Below, piece after piece: positions 25,220 through 33,245 of a stretch of DNA of 64,000 bases. Position 1 is the first letter of the stretch. Every line of letters begins with the position of its first letter. Source of the DNA: Myxococcales bacterium. GTDB taxonomy: Bacteria > Myxococcota_A > Polyangia > Polyangiales > Houyiibacteriaceae. A program made the translations under genes and the position numbers. The stretch is from contig JAOTVB010000005.1 in NCBI GenBank assembly GCA_029863605.1, forward strand, positions 172,387 through 236,386. Direction: 5' to 3'. The notes below the pieces were generated by a model. That model did no database searches. It was not told the origin of the DNA and saw only the letters and a program-made list of their open reading frames with translations.

Positions 25220-27327
25220 GCGCTGTGCTGCTTTCCGAAGCGGCCGGTCCGGGCCTCTTCCATGGTGTCTTCCGCGCCCACGATCCGGTTCCGCCCCTCG
25301 TCTTTTGCCTGATACAGACGCACGTCTGCCCGGCGAATGAGCGCTTGCGCGGAAAGGCCATCTTCAGGATGGGAGGCGATGCCTGCCGAGGCCGTCACCG
25401 AGAATGTCTCCCCATCCCCCGCTTCAAACCGCATTTCCGAAAATTCCTTCAGTACACGGCCAAGTGCGCGCTCCAGCAGATCGGCCTTCTGTCCTGGCAG
25501 CACGACGACGAACTCTTCCCCGCCCCAACGGCACCGGAGATCTTCGTTTCGAAACCGCTGGCGTAGCAACTGGCCGAGCCCTGCGATCACGCTGTCACCA
25601 CACGTATGACCAAAACCGTCGTTGACCTGCTTGAAGTGATCGATATCGATGATCGCAAGAGCCAGCGAGCGTTCGTATCGACGCGCCTCCGAAAGGCGTT
25701 GCTCCAATGCCTCGAGAAATGGCCGCCTGAGCAAGAGCCCCGAGAGAGGGTCACGCTCGGCACGTTCCTGCAGGAGGCGGGCATGCGTCAACTGCACGTC
25801 GACACGCGCGTTGAACTCTTCTTCGAGCACAGGCTTTGAGATGAAGTCATTGGCACCTGCGCGAAATGCTTCGATCCTGGTGTCATCGTCGATGTGGGCG
25901 GTGATCATCAGAATGGGAAGCGTCTGCCATTGGAGGGACATCCGAAGCGCTTTGCAGATGTCGACTCCACTGGTGTTGGGAAAGTCGATGTCGAGGAGCA
26001 AGAGATCGGGCCGAAACTCATCTAGCGCTGCCGGGAGGTCGGCGGGGTTCACGATGGCACGCGTATCGATATCGTTGGCCTGAAGCAACAACTCGGCATG
26101 GTTCGCAAAGTCACGATCGTCTTCTAGAATCAACACGCGGCCATGGCGGGCCAAAGCTTCGTCGACGAGCTGCTGGACTGCGATCGAAAACGCATCTTCA
26201 CGAAACGGCTTTTCGATGAAAAGTGAGGCGCCGACGTGAGTCGAGGCAACGCGTGTCTCCACACTTTGGTCTGCAGACATCAGCACCAGTGGCAGACGCT
26301 CCTTTCCGGGGAGCTCGCGAAGTTGCCGGCAAAGGTCAAAACCGCTCTCGTTCTTCAAATGGACGTCTACGACGGCCGCGGCAAGCTTGATGGAAGATGC
26401 TTTGTGTAGGGCTTCCGGTCCTGAGCTCGCAACGCATACATCGAACAATTGCTTTCGTAGAAGGGCCGTGGCAGTCCTGCGAGCATCGGCATCGTCGTCG
26501 ACAAAGAGAATCGTGCCCGTCGACAACGCATCATTGGGGGGCGCAATGCTGACACGTGCGGCCGATTCTTGGTCACGTGAGGCCAATCGAGCGTCGCCCA
26601 AAGCGCGGTCAACCTCGTTCCAAAGATTCCGCCGGACGAGTAACGGCGATGCCTGGTACTCGACGAGCAGATCTTCGATATGACCAGCCAGGGCGCCGAC
26701 CAGCTTGAACCCGTAGGCACCCGCTGTCCCCCGTAACCGGTGCGCGCTGCTCGCCGCGCTTCTCGTGGTCTCGGATCGCTGCTTGGCTGCTTCGATCAAA
26801 GATTCCAGCTCGTCGAGCTTATGGGGCAGTTCGCGCGCATACTCTTCCCGTAGTTGCCTCATGCGCGCGCGAAGGGTGTCCGTGGCATCGGGGGGAAGGC
26901 TACTGGGCAACGGCCTGACGCTGTCCACACGTTTAGGCCCTGGTCGAAGCAGCTCCAAGATGTTCTCTGCGAACACCATGGGCTCGATTGGCTTGTATGC
27001 GACCAGCGAGACACCCAACTCCTGCGTGAGGCGCTGGAAAGTCTCCAGATCTCTCCAAAAAGCGGACAGAAACACGATCAAGGTGTCGGTATCGCGTTGC
27101 CGAACGCTTTCGATCCACTCCACACCCGGAAGATCCGGAAGCATGCCGTCGACGATCACCAGATCCGGGCTTTCGTTCAGCAGAAGCTCAGTCGCCGTCC
27201 TTGCAGACCCCGCTTCGAGCACCCGAAAGTTACGCGCACGCAAGACGGTGCCGAGCAACGCGCGGAACTGCACGTCGTCATCTAGCAGTAAGATGCATTT
27301 CGACGCTTCCCCGGCTCCCCCAGCCAT
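25216..27327 (-). CDS. Multi-receiver diguanylate cyclase: REC-Hpt-REC-REC-GGDEF
   Basis: The 703-residue protein starts with a receiver (Asp in VIVDGMLPDLPG), followed by an Hpt-like helical domain with phospho-His in SSAHRLRGTAGAYGF near residue 200. Two more receivers follow (AVVDVHLKNESG and LLLDIDFPNTSG), then a GGDEF domain. The GGDEF domain has an active RWGGEEF near 599-605, the RNED inhibitory site just upstream, and IDIDHFKQVNDGFGH. It should make cyclic di-GMP under control of a phosphorelay, with feedback inhibition. ATG 27325-27327 is preferred to a GTG at 27369. It is cotranscribed with the small receiver at 24854-25219. Confidence 0.9.
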   Translation of the reverse strand: MAGGAGEASKCILLLDDDVQFRALLGTVLRARNFRVLEAGSARTATELLLNESPDLVIVDGMLPDLPGVEWIESVRQRDTDTLIVFLSAFWRDLETFQRLTQELGVSLVAYKPIEPMVFAENILELLRPGPKRVDSVRPLPSSLPPDATDTLRARMRQLREEYARELPHKLDELESLIEAAKQRSETTRSAASSAHRLRGTAGAYGFKLVGALAGHIEDLLVEYQASPLLVRRNLWNEVDRALGDARLASRDQESAARVSIAPPNDALSTGTILFVDDDADARRTATALLRKQLFDVCVASSGPEALHKASSIKLAAAVVDVHLKNESGFDLCRQLRELPGKERLPLVLMSADQSVETRVASTHVGASLFIEKPFREDAFSIAVQQLVDEALARHGRVLILEDDRDFANHAELLLQANDIDTRAIVNPADLPAALDEFRPDLLLLDIDFPNTSGVDICKALRMSLQWQTLPILMITAHIDDDTRIEAFRAGANDFISKPVLEEEFNARVDVQLTHARLLQERAERDPLSGLLLRRPFLEALEQRLSEARRYERSLALAIIDIDHFKQVNDGFGHTCGDSVIAGLGQLLRQRFRNEDLRCRWGGEEFVVVLPGQKADLLERALGRVLKEFSEMRFEAGDGETFSVTASAGIASHPEDGLSAQALIRRADVRLYQAKDEGRNRIVGAEDTMEEARTGRFGKQHSA

Positions 27328-27394
27328 ATCCCGTCTAGGGTAGCCAGCGATGGAGGGCAGAACAAACACTGCGCACTTGAGTAGTCGCCCCAGA

Positions 27395-28525
27395 CTACCA
27401 GCGAAACCTCGGCTTTCGGCGCTGGCCTAGCACCTTGCGCCGGAAGTCCCGGATGACTGGGATCGGGTCGAGCCAAGCGGAAGCATCGGCTCTGTCGTTG
27501 TCGTGTTCGCTCAGCTCGCCGGCGAAGCCTTTTGGGATTTGGCTGAAGTGCTCCGACTCGTCCGCAGATTCGTCGAAGTAGTGATACTCGTAGCCGGGGA
27601 CGAAGAGGTCTTCGTCGGCGACGACATCGATTGTTCGAACCCCGTACGTCGAGAGCTCGGCCGTCGTGGCCTGCGGTGGAATGATCCAGACGTGCTTGGG
27701 GCCCGCCATGAACTGGTATTGCACTTTTCGATTGCGCGAGAGGATCCGAAACCTCTTGAGCTTTCCGCCGTACATCGCGCTTCTCGATTTGCTGATCTCG
27801 ATGATGCCCTTTGCAAAATCGGGCTCGAAGCCGTCGACGATCACGAGCGACGTAGGATCGTTCTTGCGAGTAAACCGCGCGATGCTACGGCCACCGTTGA
27901 TGAGATTGCGAGGGTCGGCCGCAGCTCGTCTGCGTGGCTCGGTGAAGTCCCGGTAGGGTGCGGTGCGGGAACCGGGCGCTCGCCGAAGCACGAGATAGAG
28001 GGCTTCTTCGTCTTTGCGGGCGTGCCGAGTCTTTCGGTTCACCGCTTCCAGCGCGGTTTGAATTTCAAGCGGGAGATCCGTGGTCGACTCCACGCACTCG
28101 GTGACCTCGTATCCGCCTCGAGCCAAGATCTTGACGTCTCCCTTTCCTATCCAGAAGTCGCCATCGGTCGCGATCACGTGCGAGGCCGATCGCCAGACCA
28201 ACGACAGGTCCTTATAGAAGATGCGCGGGAAGATCTCGATCCGACCGGTTGCGGGGCGTCGCTGCACCACGTAGGCCACGAAGAACCGTAGCGCCGGGTT
28301 TTGGAGGACATTGGTCAGATAAAATCGAGTGTCGAAGAGAGAGACCTCGTGTTTTGGCGTGTAGCCGGAAGAAAACAAGACGGTCGGGTCGTCTCTCGCC
28401 TCTCCTGCAGCGCGAATCGGCGCATCTGAATCGACGAGTTGGTGGAAGTTCCGCGCGACCTGTCGAGGCGACAGATCGGCAGGTTCGGCGCTCGGCACGA
28501 TAGCTGTGGGGATCAGTGAGGTCAT
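27395..28525 (-). CDS. Unknown protein encoded with a Ser/Thr kinase and a PP2C phosphatase
   Basis: The 376-residue product has no signal peptide or membrane helix. I do not recognise its family. Visible features are an N-terminal extension, a beta-rich middle (RIEIFPRIFYKDLSLVWRSA, DGDFWIGKGDVKILARGG), a Lys/Arg-rich central stretch (KTRHARKDEEALYL) and an acidic segment (FDESADESEH) before a very basic end (RRKVLGQRRKPRFRW). Its start overlaps the phosphatase stop by 4 nt (ATGA), so it is the third cistron of a tightly coupled kinase/phosphatase operon. It is the natural candidate for their substrate or effector. Confidence 0.75.
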   Translation of the reverse strand: MTSLIPTAIVPSAEPADLSPRQVARNFHQLVDSDAPIRAAGEARDDPTVLFSSGYTPKHEVSLFDTRFYLTNVLQNPALRFFVAYVVQRRPATGRIEIFPRIFYKDLSLVWRSASHVIATDGDFWIGKGDVKILARGGYEVTECVESTTDLPLEIQTALEAVNRKTRHARKDEEALYLVLRRAPGSRTAPYRDFTEPRRRAAADPRNLINGGRSIARFTRKNDPTSLVIVDGFEPDFAKGIIEISKSRSAMYGGKLKRFRILSRNRKVQYQFMAGPKHVWIIPPQATTAELSTYGVRTIDVVADEDLFVPGYEYHYFDESADESEHFSQIPKGFAGELSEHDNDRADASAWLDPIPVIRDFRRKVLGQRRKPRFRW

Positions 28526-29370
28526 TGGCGGGTTTGTCGTTCTTTGCGGGGCCTCCGGCCCTTCGTCGAGCGTCGCCGAATGGCGATGAACGTCAAGTCG
28601 TCGGGTTTCGAAGGTGCGCCTTCCCTAGGTGTTTGCATGCGTTTCGCACCGAGGGTCGCAAGCGCATCAGCAGCCGCACGCAAGGGGCCCTTGCGGATCC
28701 GTTCGACGATCTCATCGAGGTGCAAGTTGTCACTTAGACCATCGCTTGCGAGAACGACAGTGTCCCGCGCCGCAAGGTTGAGAGTCGCACCGAGCTCGAT
28801 GCGCAAATCTTGCCCGCCCAAGAGATTGGACACCAAGTGCAGGTCCTCGTGGTGGAGCGCTTCTCCCCGATCGAGCAATCCCGCCTCGACTGCATAACCC
28901 ACCGGTGAGTGGGGGACGGTCAGCCATTTGATTCGACCACGTTGCCCCGTCACGAGAACCATCGAGTCACCGGCGTGATACGCGCGCATCGTGCTGCCCT
29001 GAATCTCGACGACTGCAAGCGTCGCGGCCGCTCCAGTGCCGAGCGCTGATATCGCTCTGTCGGCGGCTTCGAATCCATTGATGATCGCCTCGCGAAGGCC
29101 CTGAACGTCATCGCCAATGGCCGACACCGCATCACATACGGCCTTGACCGCAATGGTGGCCGCCTCGGCACCCCCGGGGTGCCCACCCGCGCCATCGGAT
29201 ACAATCGCCACGCCGGCGGTGTCTCCGATTGAGATCAGCGCTGCGGCGTCCTCGTTAGGACCTTCGCGCCCGGGCTTTCGCGCGCTCAATACCGCTGCCT
29301 CGCCACCTGCGAAAGCAAAGCACTCGCTTTGGCTCAAATCCACATCCGCGAAGATGTGGCTATCGCTCAC
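28522..29370 (-). CDS. PP2C-type Ser/Thr protein phosphatase
   Basis: The 282-residue protein carries the PP2C metal-binding motifs: GPNEDAAAL near 37, VSDGAGGHPGGAEAA near 60, the segment YHAGDSMVLV, ASDGLSDNL near 220 and PDDLTFIAI near 260. It dephosphorylates Ser/Thr residues and most likely reverses the adjacent kinase. I chose GTG 29368-29370, which overlaps the kinase stop (GTGA); the open frame further upstream is a shadow of the kinase gene. The other end overlaps the unknown protein by 4 nt. No membrane segment is present. Confidence 0.9.
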   Translation of the reverse strand: MSDSHIFADVDLSQSECFAFAGGEAAVLSARKPGREGPNEDAAALISIGDTAGVAIVSDGAGGHPGGAEAATIAVKAVCDAVSAIGDDVQGLREAIINGFEAADRAISALGTGAAATLAVVEIQGSTMRAYHAGDSMVLVTGQRGRIKWLTVPHSPVGYAVEAGLLDRGEALHHEDLHLVSNLLGGQDLRIELGATLNLAARDTVVLASDGLSDNLHLDEIVERIRKGPLRAAADALATLGAKRMQTPREGAPSKPDDLTFIAIRRRSTKGRRPRKERQTRQ

Positions 29371-30254
29371 GCAGCGCCTCTCCCATTGCGTCCGCGAAGT
29401 GCTTTGGGCGCCAATCGTTGAAATGCCTTCTGCATCTGAACACCGTCGCGAAACCGCTTTCGCTCCCGAACCTCGATCGAACGCCGCAAAAAGTCGACAA
29501 AGTCGCGGCTGAGCGTCCTTCGAAGTCGATCGGCGCCTTGCGGGGGCCAGTCGAACGGCCACTCGGGCAAATGTCCGGAGAACATGCGAACCATCACTAG
29601 CCCAAGTGAGAACACATCGGATCGAAACGACGGTTTGCCCATGGCTTGCTCGGGGGCGATGTAACCTACGGTGCCCTGCCCCGACCCCGCAATGGTCCGC
29701 GTCTTCATCGCAACCTTGGCGATACCGAAATCTGCCAATCGTAGCTCGTGACCGTCAAAAATGATGACGTTGCATGGTTTGATGTCGCAATGAATGATCC
29801 GCTTCTCATGCGCGTACGCGAGGGCGTCGATCAGCTGTTCCGCGTACGAGAGCGCGGTGGCGGGCCCGAGACGATATCGCAACCGATCGGTGAGCGTCTG
29901 CTGTCCGAGTGGCGTGGCGATGATGAAGTAGTCGTCGATCATCATCGCGTTGCGAAGCGGCAGGATGTTCTCGTGCTCGAGTCGTGCGGTGAGACGGACC
30001 TCCCGATGGATTTCGGCAAGGGAGTGCTTGCCGAGAAGCTCGCGGTGCGGCACTTTCAGCGCCACCCGAATCCCCTCGATGGTATCGTAGGCTTCGTAGA
30101 CGGTCGCAAACGCACCAGCCCCGACGCGACGGCGAATCCGATACTTGCCAAGCATCTGGCGGGCCTTGAGATTGCGATTGGAGACCTTGTTGCCTGTGCT
30201 TCGAATCACGTGGGGGTTCACTTGCACCCTTTGGGAAAGCCGGAACTCTGACAT
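29367..30254 (-). CDS. Cytosolic Ser/Thr protein kinase
   Basis: The 295-residue protein is almost only a kinase domain (about residues 37-280): VGAGAFATVYEA (P-loop), ALKVPH with the catalytic Lys, HCDIKPCNVII catalytic loop, DFGIAK, GTVGYIAPEQ. The catalytic loop has Cys instead of Arg before the Asp, making it a non-RD kinase, which often means activity does not depend on activation-loop phosphorylation. It lacks the membrane helix and sensor domain of PknB-type kinases. It is first in an operon with PP2C phosphatase and an unknown protein, all overlapping by 4 nt. Confidence 0.9.
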   Translation of the reverse strand: MSEFRLSQRVQVNPHVIRSTGNKVSNRNLKARQMLGKYRIRRRVGAGAFATVYEAYDTIEGIRVALKVPHRELLGKHSLAEIHREVRLTARLEHENILPLRNAMMIDDYFIIATPLGQQTLTDRLRYRLGPATALSYAEQLIDALAYAHEKRIIHCDIKPCNVIIFDGHELRLADFGIAKVAMKTRTIAGSGQGTVGYIAPEQAMGKPSFRSDVFSLGLVMVRMFSGHLPEWPFDWPPQGADRLRRTLSRDFVDFLRRSIEVRERKRFRDGVQMQKAFQRLAPKALRGRNGRGAA

Positions 30255-30403
30255 CTCGGGGCGGCCAATGCACGCAATATCGGGTGCCCTTGGGAGGGGC
30301 GCACGCCTCTCGACGGCAGTTTTTTGCGTTTGATTGGCGAGCGCCTGAAGCGCACTGGCGCGAACCCCGAGTGGATGTCTAAATGCAGCTCGGGGAGTTC
30401 CTT

Positions 30404-31630
30404 ATGCAGAAGATTGGTAGTGGCTTTTCGTGGTTGTTGACGATTTCATGCTTGATCATCGCCGGATGCGGCGATAGCAGCGGATGTAGCGATTGCGGCA
30501 CCGGAGGCAGCGGGGCCACAGGCGGCAGCGGTGGCGGGGCCGGCACAGGCGGGAATGTCGGCGGCAGGGTCACCGGCCTGGAGTACACGACCGTGATTTC
30601 GGGCCTCGACAAACCCTGGGACATCGCGTGGCTTCCGAACGGGACCGTGCTCGTGACCGAGAGGCCGGGCAGGCTCAACATATACGGCAACGGAATCGAC
30701 CAAGCGCCGTCGCTTGTAATCGAGCCGGACGATGTGGTCGCCAGCGGTGAAGGCGGAATGTTGGGACTCGAGGTCGATCCGAGCTTCGAAAGCAATGGTT
30801 ACGTCTACGTGTGCTTTTGCTCGAACGCGGGGGGCGCAAATCCTGAGTACGTTCCGGACGTGAGGCTTGTTCGCTATACGCTGACCACGCCGAACGGCGA
30901 CAGTGTGGTCCGCCGCGACGAAATCGTGACCGATATGCCGTATACCAGCGGTAGGCACAGCGGGTGTCGGCCACGTTTTGGTCTGGACGGCTACCTTTGG
31001 GTGGGCACCGGCGACGCTGCGTATCGGGGCGATCCCACCGCGCCCCAAGACGACAACTCACTTGGCGGCAAGGTTCTCCGGATCGATCGAAACGGCGACG
31101 CGGCTCCTGGCAATGTCGTTGGTCTCTGGTTCTCGAAAGGCCATCGCAACATCCAAGGGATGGCGTTTCGCACAGCGGACGACCTCGGGATGTCGGCAGA
31201 GCATGGACCTGACACCGACGACGAGATCAATCTGCTCGTGAGGGGCAACTTCGGTTGGGATCCGGGTGTCGGATACATCGAATCCGTACCGATGACCGAC
31301 ACCGACAAGTTCCCCGAGGCGATCGAAGCCGCGTTCTCAACGGGCCGGCCGACTCTCGCGTACTCCGGAGCCGCCTTCATCGAAGGCGACCAATGGGCGA
31401 ACTGGGACGGCGTGCTCGCCGTGGCAACTCTGAAAGCAGAGCACCTGCACATCTACTTCGTCGATGCCGAGGGCACCACGACCGACGGAGGTCGCTACAT
31501 CGAGGATGAAGGACGACTTCGCTCGCCACGGATGGGACCAGACGGTCTGCTATACGTCACGACCGATGGCGGCGGCGGCAGCGGTGAAGTGCTTCAGGTG
31601 AGCCCCGTGGTGACGCCCGAAGGAAACTAG
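30404..31630 (+). CDS. Lipoprotein sugar dehydrogenase (sorbosone/aldose dehydrogenase family)
   Basis: The 408-residue protein has a lipoprotein signal (LTISCLIIAGCGDSS) and a Gly/Ser/Cys linker. A beta-propeller follows from about residue 55 that matches the PQQ-dependent glucose/sorbosone dehydrogenase family: GLDKPWDIAWLPNGTVLVTER, GEGGMLGLEVDP, SGRHSGCRPRFG, LWVGTGDAAY, LWFSKGHRNIQGMAF and EHGPDTDDEINLL. Such enzymes oxidise aldose sugars at the outer side of the membrane. The ATG at 30404 is chosen because GGGGAG precedes it. It is divergent from the kinase operon and convergent with the YceI gene (15-base gap). Confidence 0.86.
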   Translation: MQKIGSGFSWLLTISCLIIAGCGDSSGCSDCGTGGSGATGGSGGGAGTGGNVGGRVTGLEYTTVISGLDKPWDIAWLPNGTVLVTERPGRLNIYGNGIDQAPSLVIEPDDVVASGEGGMLGLEVDPSFESNGYVYVCFCSNAGGANPEYVPDVRLVRYTLTTPNGDSVVRRDEIVTDMPYTSGRHSGCRPRFGLDGYLWVGTGDAAYRGDPTAPQDDNSLGGKVLRIDRNGDAAPGNVVGLWFSKGHRNIQGMAFRTADDLGMSAEHGPDTDDEINLLVRGNFGWDPGVGYIESVPMTDTDKFPEAIEAAFSTGRPTLAYSGAAFIEGDQWANWDGVLAVATLKAEHLHIYFVDAEGTTTDGGRYIEDEGRLRSPRMGPDGLLYVTTDGGGGSGEVLQVSPVVTPEGN

Positions 31631-31645
31631 CCGCGAGCGGACGGG

Positions 31646-32221
31646 TCAATCGAAGGTGACGACCAGCAACTTCAGGTCGACTTCGTCTTCCAGGCTGATC
31701 TTGGCTGCGATGCTGTCGGAACCGACGCCGAAGTCGTTGCGGTCGATCGTGACCTTCCCTTTGTAGGTCGTCGTGTCGACACCGGCGCCGTTCTTCCCCT
31801 TCGCAACCTTGAAGGGGATGGTTACCGGCTTGGTCGTGCCGCGCATCGTGAGGTTACCCTTGACGATCAGCTGATTGCCCTTGGGGCGGATACTCGTCGA
31901 CGCAAAGGTAATCGTTGGGTGCTTCTCGGCATCGAAGAAGTCGGGGCTTCTCAGGTGATCGTCCCGCTTCTGGTTCTGCGTGTCGATCGACGCCACCTGG
32001 AGGGTGACCTTGATTTTGGCGGTCGCGGGCTTGCTCTTGTCACCCTCGACTTCCACGGTGTATTCGCCGAACTGGCCGTCGACGTCGAACAGCAACGTCT
32101 CGGCTGTAAACCCGACCTTGCTGTGAGTGCGGTCTAAATTCAGCGGTGCTGCGAACGCGGTGGTAGTGACGAAAACGATGCCCAGCAGTGCGAGCAAAGC
32201 GCCACGAAATCCGTACTTCAT
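31646..32221 (-). CDS. YceI-family periplasmic protein
   Basis: The 191-residue protein has a signal peptide (cut near TAFA) and a YceI lipocalin-like beta barrel. Family segments are NLDRTHSKVGFTAETLLFDVDGQF, DDHLRSPDFFDAEKHPTITF and GNLTMRGTTKPVTIPF. YceI proteins bind polyisoprenoid-like lipids in the periplasm and are often induced by stress. I chose the ATG at 32219-32221, where the signal peptide begins. No cytochrome b561 partner is adjacent. It is divergent from the small lipoprotein/SRPBCC pair, with 131 bases between starts. Confidence 0.92.
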   Translation of the reverse strand: MKYGFRGALLALLGIVFVTTTAFAAPLNLDRTHSKVGFTAETLLFDVDGQFGEYTVEVEGDKSKPATAKIKVTLQVASIDTQNQKRDDHLRSPDFFDAEKHPTITFASTSIRPKGNQLIVKGNLTMRGTTKPVTIPFKVAKGKNGAGVDTTTYKGKVTIDRNDFGVGSDSIAAKISLEDEVDLKLLVVTFD

Positions 32222-32352
32222 GGTGTCCCGTACGCCCCTAGGCCCCGAACGTTTCGTCTGAGTGTCGACAATCGGCCACAAATCCCGTTGGGATCACGGA
32301 CATCGTGTGGGGGTTGCCATCGGGGCGAGAACCGATGCATCGTAGGGGCGCT

Positions 32353-32676
32353 GTGATCAGGGGTTTCGGTTTCATCCTACTGGCGGGGTCGATTTTCGCG
32401 ATTTCGTGTAAGTCTTCGGATTCAGAGCCTCCTGACCCCCTCGTAGTCGAATACTGCGCCGCCTGCTCCGAGCGCCCCGTCTGCCTCACCGTCGTCGACG
32501 AGACCCTCAAGGGCATCTGCCCCGACCAGACACGTGCGTATTATGTCTGCGTGACCGAGAACGCCTGCGATCCGATGAGCTGCGATGCGGAGTGGCAAGA
32601 GAGACAAAGCTGTTTCTTCGGCGAAGATGCAGGCACCGATGCCGGTTCAGATGGCGGGACCGACGGTACTCCATGA
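32353..32676 (+). CDS. Small cysteine-rich lipoprotein
   Basis: The 107-residue product has a lipoprotein signal (FILLAGSIFAISC) and a mature part with about eight further cysteines in Cys-Cys pairs (EYCAACSERPVC, ENACDPMSCDAEW). It ends in an Asp/Gly/Thr tail (GTDAGSDGGTDGT). The GTG at 32353 is chosen for the AGGGGCG site just before it; an ATG at 32335 is the alternative. Its stop overlaps the start of the SRPBCC gene (ATGA), so they are coupled. Small secreted Cys-rich proteins with Asp/Gly tails are common in myxobacteria. Function unknown. Confidence 0.65.
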   Translation: MIRGFGFILLAGSIFAISCKSSDSEPPDPLVVEYCAACSERPVCLTVVDETLKGICPDQTRAYYVCVTENACDPMSCDAEWQERQSCFFGEDAGTDAGSDGGTDGTP

Positions 32677-33188
32677 CGCGGGATCGATGGAACGTCGTTT
32701 GGGCGATCCTGTTTTTTACGACGTTGGCGCTCGTCGTTGCCTCGCGGGCCACGCACCGGATCCAGACGGACGTCGAGATCGAACGACCCGCGAGCAAGGT
32801 TTGGGAGGTGTTCTCCGACTTCCCGGCCTATCCAGACTGGAACCCTTTCATCACCCAGATCAGCGGGCAGATGGCGCCAGGCCACGAGTTGAAGGTGACG
32901 ATCCTGCCCCCAGGCGGAGAAGCCATGGAGTTCACACCGACGGTGACTGAGCTCATCCCGAATCGCCGATTTGCCTGGATTGGCCGGGTTGGGCTTCCGC
33001 GGATCCTCGACGGTGCGCATTACTTCGAAGTGGAAGACCTCGGGAACGGCCGGTCGCGATTCACCCAAAGAGAGGAGTTTCGGGGAGTGCTCGTTCCGTT
33101 TCTCAGGCCGAAGCTCGACGGCCAAACGCTCGATGGTTTCAATGAGATGAACGAGGCCCTCAAGGCCCGGGCAGAGAGCAGTCAATAA
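32673..33188 (+). CDS. Membrane-anchored SRPBCC (polyketide cyclase/START-like) protein
   Basis: The 171-residue protein has one N-terminal helix (about residues 7-24) and an SRPBCC domain with typical segments VEIERPASKVWEVFSDFPAYPDWNPF (split: VEIERPASKVWEVF, DFPAYPDWNPF), and later NRRFAWIGRVGLPRILDGAHYFE. These helix-grip folds bind hydrophobic ligands such as lipids or polyketides. Anchoring at the outer face of the inner membrane is inferred from the helix and the coupling to a lipoprotein gene. A cyclase activity cannot be claimed. Confidence 0.83.
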   Translation: MTRDRWNVVWAILFFTTLALVVASRATHRIQTDVEIERPASKVWEVFSDFPAYPDWNPFITQISGQMAPGHELKVTILPPGGEAMEFTPTVTELIPNRRFAWIGRVGLPRILDGAHYFEVEDLGNGRSRFTQREEFRGVLVPFLRPKLDGQTLDGFNEMNEALKARAESSQ

Positions 33189-33245
33189 CCCTATTGTCCC
33201 TGGCGCTCTAAATCATTACCCTCCCGCCCCATGTTCCGAGGGTTC

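Noticed and set aside
30294..30325. A hairpin (GAGGGGC, GCAC, GCCTCTC) followed by six T residues, upstream of the sugar dehydrogenase gene
   Set aside because: The stem includes a G-T pair and the T tract starts eight bases after it, so it is not a typical terminator; it lies between divergent genes where a terminator is not expected. An attenuator cannot be excluded.
32282..32294. A 13-bp inverted repeat (ATCCC, GTT, GGGAT) between the YceI and lipoprotein genes
   Set aside because: It is short and could occur by chance; no regulator is linked to it.
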